From assembly GCA_036271855.1 (NCBI GenBank), contig DATAZV010000068.1:1-10511 (forward strand): a DNA stretch of 10,511 nt, given 5' to 3'. The DNA comes from JAQGMJ01 sp036271855. GTDB taxonomy: Bacteria; Pseudomonadota; Gammaproteobacteria; Burkholderiales; JAEUOS01. The number at the start of each line of letters is the position of its first letter. Position 1 is the first letter of the stretch. Positions 5,317-10,511 of the stretch are shown here, piece after piece. The notes under the pieces were generated by a model. The model saw only the letters and a program-made list of their open reading frames with translations. It had not been told where the DNA came from and did no database searches. The position numbers and the translations under genes were made by a program.

Positions 5317-5385
5317 ACGGCGGCGCCCCGCCCCTGACACACCCAGAAACGCAGTGCCGTTGCTGCGAGCGAGACCGACCCAGCC

Positions 5386-8067
5386 GTGAATCCTCCGTCA
5401 GACCAGTTCGCCAAAGAAACCCTCCCGATCAGTCTCGAGGAGGAAATGCGCCGTTCCTACCTGGATTACGCGATGAGCGTGATCGTGGGAAGAGCGTTGC
5501 CGGACGTACGAGACGGGTTAAAACCCGTGCACCGGCGCGTGCTGTTCGCCATGCACGAGCTGAACAACGACTGGAATCGCGCCTACAAGAAGTCGGCGCG
5601 GGTGGTCGGCGACGTCATCGGTAAATACCACCCGCACGGCGATACCGCGGTGTACGACACCATCGTGCGCATGGCGCAGGACTTTTCGCTGCGCTACATG
5701 CTGGTCGACGGCCAGGGCAACTTTGGTTCGGTGGACGGCGATAACCCGGCGGCGATGCGCTACACCGAAATCCGCATGGCAAAGATCGGCCATGAGCTGC
5801 TCGCCGACCTGGATAAAGAGACGGTGGATTTTGGGCCGAACTACGACGGCAGCGAAAAAGAACCGCTGATTTTGCCGGCGCGCATTCCTAACCTGCTGAT
5901 CAACGGCAGCTCGGGCATCGCCGTGGGCATGGCGACCAATATTCCGCCGCACAACCTGACCGACGTGGTCGATGCGTGTTTGTTGCTGTTGAAGCGCCCG
6001 GAGACGACGATCGATGAGTTGATCGAAGTGGTGAAGGCGCCGGACTTTCCTACCGCCGGCATCATCTACGGCGTGGGCGGGGTGCGCGAGGGCTACCGTA
6101 CCGGCCGCGGCCGGGTGGTGATGCGGGCCAAGACGCATTTTGAAGATATCGGCAAGGGCGACAGCCAGGCGATCATCGTCGACGAGCTGCCCTACCAGGT
6201 CAACAAGAAGACCCTGCTGGAAAAGATCGCCGAGCTGGTCAACGACAAGAAGATCGAGGGTATCAGGCACCTGCAGGACGAGTCCGACAAGGACGGCATG
6301 CGCGTCGTCATCGAACTCAAGCGCGGCGAAGTGCCCGAGGTGGTGCTGAACAACCTGTACAAGCAGACCCAGCTGCAGGATACCTTCGGCATGAACATGG
6401 TGGCGCTGGTCGACGGCCAGCCCAGGCTGCTCAACCTGTGGCAGATGCTGGAGCTGTTCCTGCAGCATCGCCGCGAGGTGGTCACCAGGCGTACGGTGTT
6501 CGAACTGCGCAAGGCGCGCGAGCGCGGCCACGTGCTGGAAGGCCTGGCGGTGGCGCTGGCCAACGTCGACGAGATGATCGAGCTGATCAAGGCGGCGCCG
6601 ACCCCGCCGGTGGCCAAGGAATCCCTGATGGGGCGCTCCTGGAATTCGCCGGTGGTGAGGGAAATGCTGGTGCGCGCGGCTTCCGACGCCTCGCGCCCGG
6701 ACGGCCTGCTCGAGGCCTATGGCATGAAGGAAGACGGTTACTACCTGTCCGATGTGCAGGCCACCGAAATCCTGCAAATGCGCCTGCAGCGCCTGACGGG
6801 CCTGGAGCAGGACAAGATCGTCGGCGAGTACAAGGATGTGATGGATGTGATCGCCGACCTGATCGATATCCTGGCCAAGCCGGAGCGCATTACCTCGATC
6901 ATCGCGGATGAACTGGCGAAGGTGAAGGACGAGTTCGGTGACGCGCGTCGCTCTGTCATCGAAATGAACGCCTTCGACATCGACATCGAAGACCTGATCA
7001 CGCCGATGGACATGGTGGTGACCTTGTCGCACTCCGGCTATATCAAGTCGCAGCCGCTTTCCGAATACCGCGCGCAAAAGCGCGGCGGGCGCGGCAAGCA
7101 GGCGGCGGCGACCAAGGAAGACGACTGGATCGACCAGCTGTTCGTCGCCAATACGCACGACTACATTCTTTGCTTCTCGAATCGAGGCCGGGTGTACTGG
7201 CTCAAGGTTTATGAAGCGCCGCAGGGCAACCGCGGCGCGCGCGGCCGGCCCATCGTCAACCTGTTCCCGCTGGCCGAGGGCGAGAAGGTCAACGTGGTGC
7301 TGCCGGTGAAGAGTTTTGTCGAGGACAAGTTCATTTTCATGGCGACCCGCCAGGGCACGGTGAAAAAGACCTCGCTCGACGCGTTCTCGCGGCCGACCAA
7401 GCGCGGGATCATCGCGGTGAACCTGGAAGAGGGCGACTACCTGATCGGTGCGGCCGTCACCGACGGCAAGCACGACGTGATGCTGTTCTCGGATGCCGGC
7501 AAGGCGGTGCGCTTCGAGGAAAACGACGTGCGCCCGATGGGTCGCGACACCACCGGCGTGCGCGGCATGCAACTGGAAAACGGCCAGCAGGTGATCTGCA
7601 TGCTGGTGGCGCCGCAGGAAGGCGAAGTGGTGGGCGAGGGTTCTCACGCACAGTCCGTGCTGACGGCGACGGAAAACGGCTACGGCAAGCGCACGCCGAT
7701 CGCCGAGTACACCCGCCACGGCCGCGGCACCAAGGGGATGATCGCCATCTCTACCTCCGAACGTAACGGCAAGGTGGTGGCGGCGACCCTGGTGGACGTG
7801 AAGGACGAGATCATGCTGATCACCACCGGCGGCGTGCTGATCCGCACCCGCGTTTCCGAGATCCGCGAGATGGGCCGCGCCACCCAGGGCGTGACCCTGA
7901 TCAACGTGGATGAGGGCACCAAGCTTTCCGGCTTGCAGCGCGTGGTCGAGTCCGACGTAGACGTCGAGAATGGCAATGGCAACGGCAACGGTGTCAGCGA
8001 TGGCGTCGAAGGCGGCGAAAACGGTGAAGCCGGCGAAAGCACGCCGGACGCGCCCGCGGAAGAGTAA
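5386..8067 (+). CDS. gyrA: DNA gyrase subunit A (893 aa)
   Basis: This is the breakage-reunion subunit of DNA gyrase (A2B2 with GyrB), which introduces negative supercoils using ATP. The N-terminal winged-helix domain has the catalytic tyrosine Y126 (AAMRYTEIR). The quinolone region HPHGDTAVYD carries T87 and D91, equivalent to E. coli S83 and D87. The C-terminal beta-pinwheel DNA-wrapping domain opens with the GyrA box QKRGGRG (564-570), which marks gyrase rather than topoisomerase IV. The protein ends in a Gly/Asn/Glu/Asp-rich acidic tail (about 853-893), making it somewhat longer than E. coli GyrA (875). GTG 5386 is chosen because it gives the N-terminus before DQFAKETLPISLEEE; no in-frame ATG comes before ATG 5446, which would cut into the conserved domain. 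The Shine-Dalgarno is weak. serC begins at the base after the stop. Confidence 0.98.
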   Translation: MNPPSDQFAKETLPISLEEEMRRSYLDYAMSVIVGRALPDVRDGLKPVHRRVLFAMHELNNDWNRAYKKSARVVGDVIGKYHPHGDTAVYDTIVRMAQDFSLRYMLVDGQGNFGSVDGDNPAAMRYTEIRMAKIGHELLADLDKETVDFGPNYDGSEKEPLILPARIPNLLINGSSGIAVGMATNIPPHNLTDVVDACLLLLKRPETTIDELIEVVKAPDFPTAGIIYGVGGVREGYRTGRGRVVMRAKTHFEDIGKGDSQAIIVDELPYQVNKKTLLEKIAELVNDKKIEGIRHLQDESDKDGMRVVIELKRGEVPEVVLNNLYKQTQLQDTFGMNMVALVDGQPRLLNLWQMLELFLQHRREVVTRRTVFELRKARERGHVLEGLAVALANVDEMIELIKAAPTPPVAKESLMGRSWNSPVVREMLVRAASDASRPDGLLEAYGMKEDGYYLSDVQATEILQMRLQRLTGLEQDKIVGEYKDVMDVIADLIDILAKPERITSIIADELAKVKDEFGDARRSVIEMNAFDIDIEDLITPMDMVVTLSHSGYIKSQPLSEYRAQKRGGRGKQAAATKEDDWIDQLFVANTHDYILCFSNRGRVYWLKVYEAPQGNRGARGRPIVNLFPLAEGEKVNVVLPVKSFVEDKFIFMATRQGTVKKTSLDAFSRPTKRGIIAVNLEEGDYLIGAAVTDGKHDVMLFSDAGKAVRFEENDVRPMGRDTTGVRGMQLENGQQVICMLVAPQEGEVVGEGSHAQSVLTATENGYGKRTPIAEYTRHGRGTKGMIAISTSERNGKVVAATLVDVKDEIMLITTGGVLIRTRVSEIREMGRATQGVTLINVDEGTKLSGLQRVVESDVDVENGNGNGNGVSDGVEGGENGEAGESTPDAPAEE
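7969..7992 (+). repeat. Asn-Gly repeat (four 6-base units) in the gyrA tail
   Basis: Four consecutive AAY-GGY units encode NGNGNGNG, residues 862-869 of GyrA, within the unstructured acidic tail. The units vary at third positions (AAT/AAC, GGC/GGT), which suggests an older repeat that has drifted. All changes of whole units would keep the frame. Confidence 0.85.
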
Positions 8068-9153
8068 ATGGCCCGCGTGTTCAACTTCTCAGCCGGCCCG
8101 GCGGCACTGCCGGAGCCGGTGCTGAAGCTGGCCGCGGCGGAGATGCTGGACTGGCACGGCTCGGGCATGAGCGTGATGGAAATGAGCCATCGCGGTCCGG
8201 AGTTCATTTCGATCTATGAAGAAGCGGTCGCGCTGCTGCGCGAACTGCTGGCGGTGCCGGCCAACTACAAGATACTGTTCATGCAGGGCGGCGGCCTGGC
8301 CGAAAATGCGCTGGTCCCGCTCAATCTGCTGGGGCCATCCGCCAAGGCCGACTATGTTGTCACCGGGTCCTGGTCGAAAAAGTCCTACAAGGAAGCGCAG
8401 CGCTACGGCGATATCCAGCTGGCTGCCGACGCCGCGCAGGATGGAAAATATCGCGGCATTCCGGCGGTGGCGGACTGGAAGCTGCGCGCCGATGCCGGCT
8501 ACGTGCACATCTGCAACAACGAAACCATCGACGGGGTGGAGTTCTTTTTCACCCCCGACACCGGCGCTGTGCCCCTGGTGGCCGACGTCTCGTCGCATGT
8601 GCTGTCGCGTCCGCTCGATGTGTCCAGATATGGCGCGGTCTACGGCGGCGCGCAGAAAAACATCGGCCCGGCGGGCCTGACCATCGTGATCGTGCGTGAC
8701 GATCTTCTGGGCCGGGCCCATCCGCTCACGCCCACCGCCTTCGAGTTCAAGACCGTGGCGGAAAACGACTCCATGTACAACACCCCGCCGACCTACGCGA
8801 TCTACATCGCCGGCCTGGTATTCAAGTGGTTGAAGGCGCAGGGCGGCCTGGCGGGCATGGAGCAGCGCAATATCGAAAAGGCCACGCTGCTGTACGAGAC
8901 CATTGACGCCAGCGGCTTTTACAGCAATACGGTGGAAAAGAGCGCGCGCTCGCGCATGAATGTGCCGTTCTTTCTCAAGGACGAGTCGCTGAACGCGGAG
9001 TTTCTCAAGGGTGCGAAGGAGCGCGGCATGGTGCAGTTGAAGGGCCATCGCTCGGTCGGCGGCATGCGTGCTTCGATTTACAACGCGATGCCGATCGAAG
9101 GCGTACGCGCATTGGTCGCGTACATGCGGGAATTTGAAAAGGCGCACGCATGA
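8068..9153 (+). CDS. serC: Phosphoserine aminotransferase (361 aa)
   Basis: A PLP enzyme of fold type I that converts 3-phosphohydroxypyruvate and glutamate to 3-phosphoserine and 2-oxoglutarate in serine synthesis, and also serves pyridoxal 5'-phosphate synthesis in proteobacteria. The N-terminal FNFSAGPAALP is the family signature. LFMQGGGLAENA (70-81) binds the cofactor phosphate, W102 and the NNETIDGV segment (150-157) line the site, and K197 in YGGAQKNIGPAG is the Schiff-base lysine. GHRSVGGMRASIYNAMP near the C-terminus holds the substrate-carboxylate Arg. The length matches the family (about 360). The ATG abuts the gyrA TAA, with GGAAG (8058-8062) inside gyrA as ribosome site, so translation is probably coupled. 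It overlaps pheA by 4 bases. Confidence 0.97.
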   Translation: MARVFNFSAGPAALPEPVLKLAAAEMLDWHGSGMSVMEMSHRGPEFISIYEEAVALLRELLAVPANYKILFMQGGGLAENALVPLNLLGPSAKADYVVTGSWSKKSYKEAQRYGDIQLAADAAQDGKYRGIPAVADWKLRADAGYVHICNNETIDGVEFFFTPDTGAVPLVADVSSHVLSRPLDVSRYGAVYGGAQKNIGPAGLTIVIVRDDLLGRAHPLTPTAFEFKTVAENDSMYNTPPTYAIYIAGLVFKWLKAQGGLAGMEQRNIEKATLLYETIDASGFYSNTVEKSARSRMNVPFFLKDESLNAEFLKGAKERGMVQLKGHRSVGGMRASIYNAMPIEGVRALVAYMREFEKAHA

Positions 9154-10238
9154 GTGACCTCAACCAATTGCGCCTGGATATCGACCGGCTCGACGACGAA
9201 CTGGTCAAGCTGCTGAACCAGCGCGCCGAGATTTCGCGCAAGGTGGGCGAGGCCAAGCGCGCCGAGGACCCGAACCCGGCGATTTATCGCCCGGAGCGTG
9301 AAGCGCACGTGCTGCGCCGCCTGCGCGACAGCAATCCGGGGCCGTTGCCCGCGGAAGCCTTGAGCAAGATTTATCACGAGATCATGTCGGCTTCATCGGC
9401 CCTGCAGCGGCCGATCCGCGTCGCTTATCTCGGGCCGGCGGGAACGTTTTCCGAGTCGGCGGTGATCAAGCAGTTCGGCCGCTCCTGCGACGCGGTAGCC
9501 TGCGCCAATTTCGACGAGGTGTTTCGCCGCACCGAGACCGGCGACACCGATTTCTCGATGGTGCCGGTGGAGAATTCCACCGAGGGCATGGTGCCGCGTG
9601 CGCTTGACCTGTTGCTGAACAGTCCGCTGAAGGCCTGCGCCGAAGTGGTATTGCGCGTGCACCAGAACCTGATGCGCAAACGGCCCGGCACAGACGGCAT
9701 CACCAAGGTGTATTCGCATGCGCAGTCCCTGGCGCAGACCCAGGGCTGGCTGGCGCGCAACCTGGCCGGAGTGGACCGGGTGACGGTGGAATCGAATGCC
9801 GAAGCCGCGCGCCTGGCCAGCCTGGATGAGAACACCGCTGCGATCGCGGGCGAAAATGCGGCCGAGAACTACGGCCTGACCATTCTTGCGCCGAAGATCG
9901 AGGACGACGCTACCAACCGCACCCGCTTCATTGTCGCCGGCAATTACGACGCCGCGCCTTCCGGGCGCGACCGCACCTGGCTGGTGATGTCCGCGCCCAA
10001 CAAGCCGGGCGCGGTGCACGCGCTGCTCACACCCTTTGCCAAGCATGGCGTGTCGATGACCAAGCTGGAGTCGCGGCCGTCGAAAATCGCGTCGATGCCG
10101 GGTTCCTGGGAATACCTGTTCTACGTCGATATCGAAGGCCACCAGAACGACCGTGTGGTTGCCAGCGCCCTGGCCGAACTGAAAGCGATTGCGCCTTACC
10201 TGAAGATTTTCGGCTCCTACCCGGTGGGCGACTACTAG
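9150..10238 (+). CDS. pheA: Bifunctional chorismate mutase / prephenate dehydratase (P-protein, 362 aa)
   Basis: This makes phenylpyruvate from chorismate by way of prephenate, the committed branch to phenylalanine. The AroQ-type chorismate mutase domain spans about residues 1-85 (LRLDIDRLDDELVKLLNQR, then Y46, R47, E49 and R50 in the IYRPERE segment). The prephenate dehydratase domain runs from about 89 to 265, with VAYLGPAGTFSE, VPVENSTEG (138-146) and the catalytic TRF (258-260). A C-terminal ACT domain (about 275-355) carries GAVH (287-290) and ESRP (307-310), the phenylalanine-binding motifs, so feedback inhibition is expected. The length is as in Pseudomonas-type PheA. Its ATG overlaps the serC stop (ATGA), with AAGG upstream in serC, implying coupled translation. 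Confidence 0.97.
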   Translation: MSDLNQLRLDIDRLDDELVKLLNQRAEISRKVGEAKRAEDPNPAIYRPEREAHVLRRLRDSNPGPLPAEALSKIYHEIMSASSALQRPIRVAYLGPAGTFSESAVIKQFGRSCDAVACANFDEVFRRTETGDTDFSMVPVENSTEGMVPRALDLLLNSPLKACAEVVLRVHQNLMRKRPGTDGITKVYSHAQSLAQTQGWLARNLAGVDRVTVESNAEAARLASLDENTAAIAGENAAENYGLTILAPKIEDDATNRTRFIVAGNYDAAPSGRDRTWLVMSAPNKPGAVHALLTPFAKHGVSMTKLESRPSKIASMPGSWEYLFYVDIEGHQNDRVVASALAELKAIAPYLKIFGSYPVGDY

Positions 10239-10307
10239 GCGCTTTTCGCCAAACCCCGGCCGTTTTTTTCTCGCGTTTCGCCTCTCTCATCTGCTGATCG
10301 AATTGCC

Positions 10308-10511
10308 ATGAACTACACCGAACTCGCTCCCGCCTATGTGCGCGCCATCGCGCCGTATTTGCCCGGCAAGCCGATTTCCGAGGTCGCCCGTGAACTGGGG
10401 CTGAAGGAGTCGGAGATCATCAAGCTGGCCTCGAACGAGAATCCGCTGGGCACCGGCGAAAAAGCCAAGGCGGCGATGCTCAAGGCGATGCAGGAGGTGC
10501 ACCTGTACCCG
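10308..10511 (+). CDS. hisC: Histidinol-phosphate aminotransferase, 5' end only (first 68 residues)
   Basis: The first 68 codons run off the window end. The sequence shows the family's N-terminal arm, YVRAIAPYLPGKPISEVARELGL, then IIKLASNENPLG (37-48) and HLYP (65-68), where family members continue into the active site. HisC is a PLP aminotransferase acting on imidazole-acetol phosphate in histidine synthesis. Enzymes of this pheA-linked subgroup can also transaminate aromatic oxoacids, which fits the position behind pheA. ATG 10308 follows pheA after 69 bases. The Shine-Dalgarno is weak. The rest of the supraoperon (tyrA, aroA, cmk, rpsA in related bacteria) would be expected to the right, but it is outside the window. 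Confidence 0.93.
   Translation, partial: MNYTELAPAYVRAIAPYLPGKPISEVARELGLKESEIIKLASNENPLGTGEKAKAAMLKAMQEVHLYP

Noticed and set aside
5518..7719. 733-codon open frame on the minus strand inside gyrA
   Set aside because: It lies wholly antisense to a certain gyrA gene, and its His/Arg/Gln/Val-rich translation is the usual shadow of third-position GC bias. No known domain is visible.
10239..10307. Terminator or attenuator between pheA and hisC (T run at about 10262-10269, small GGCG/CGCC hairpin at 10238-10250)
   Set aside because: The only stem before the T run is 4 base pairs and is separated from it by over 10 bases. There is no leader peptide with Phe or His runs. Read-through to hisC is more likely.
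1..10511. Mobile elements, prophage, CRISPR, toxin-antitoxin or defence genes
   Set aside because: No transposase, integrase, spacer-repeat array, attachment-site duplication or compositional break was seen. All large genes are housekeeping or ordinary metabolism.

Overview
The window reads as a GC-rich betaproteobacterial chromosome segment with mostly core, vertically inherited genes. The main evidence is the divergent ompA | gyrA-serC-pheA-hisC arrangement, the betaproteobacterial style of the GyrA N-terminus (DQFAKETLPISLEEE, HPHGDTAVYD) and the short barrel-less OmpA with a WRTGYWTPA-type N-terminal motif. The order (Rhodocyclales, Burkholderiales or Nitrosomonadales) cannot be decided from the sequence alone. 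I see no insertion sequence, phage gene, CRISPR array, tRNA or rRNA.

Left block, + strand (1-2370). This holds the 3' end of an M20-family amidase of the N-carbamoyl-amino-acid hydrolase / allantoate amidohydrolase type, an XRE-type helix-turn-helix regulator with its own TATAAT box, an orotate phosphoribosyltransferase-like gene starting at GTG 1314, and a 108-residue protein of unknown function. The last three are closely spaced and probably co-transcribed. A carbamoyl-amide hydrolase next to a pyrimidine phosphoribosyltransferase hints at pyrimidine or purine ring catabolism/salvage. This is the least ordinary part of the window.

Middle block, - strand (5048 down to 2383). An OmpA-family peptidoglycan-binding envelope protein ends at a strong GC-hairpin terminator (4326-4351). 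Downstream on the same strand, with its own candidate promoter, lies a two-gene unit: a probably NADPH-dependent D-2-hydroxyacid dehydrogenase followed 5 bases later by a YeaE-like aldo/keto reductase. Both enzymes reduce small carbonyl compounds. The reductase gene converges on the 108-residue gene with a 12-base gap.

Right block, + strand (5386-10511). gyrA (DNA gyrase subunit A), serC (phosphoserine aminotransferase), pheA (chorismate mutase-prephenate dehydratase) and the start of hisC (histidinol-phosphate/aromatic aminotransferase) form the known mixed-function supraoperon linking DNA topology with serine, phenylalanine and histidine synthesis. gyrA and serC abut with no spacer, serC and pheA overlap by 4 bases, and 69 bases separate pheA from hisC.

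The 337-base ompA-gyrA gap holds back-to-back candidate promoters and a perfect 12-base tandem repeat in the gyrA leader. No clearly new biological system is visible. The best leads are the phosphoribosyltransferase/regulator/unknown-protein group at the left, the palindrome in front of the regulator, and the gyrA leader repeat.
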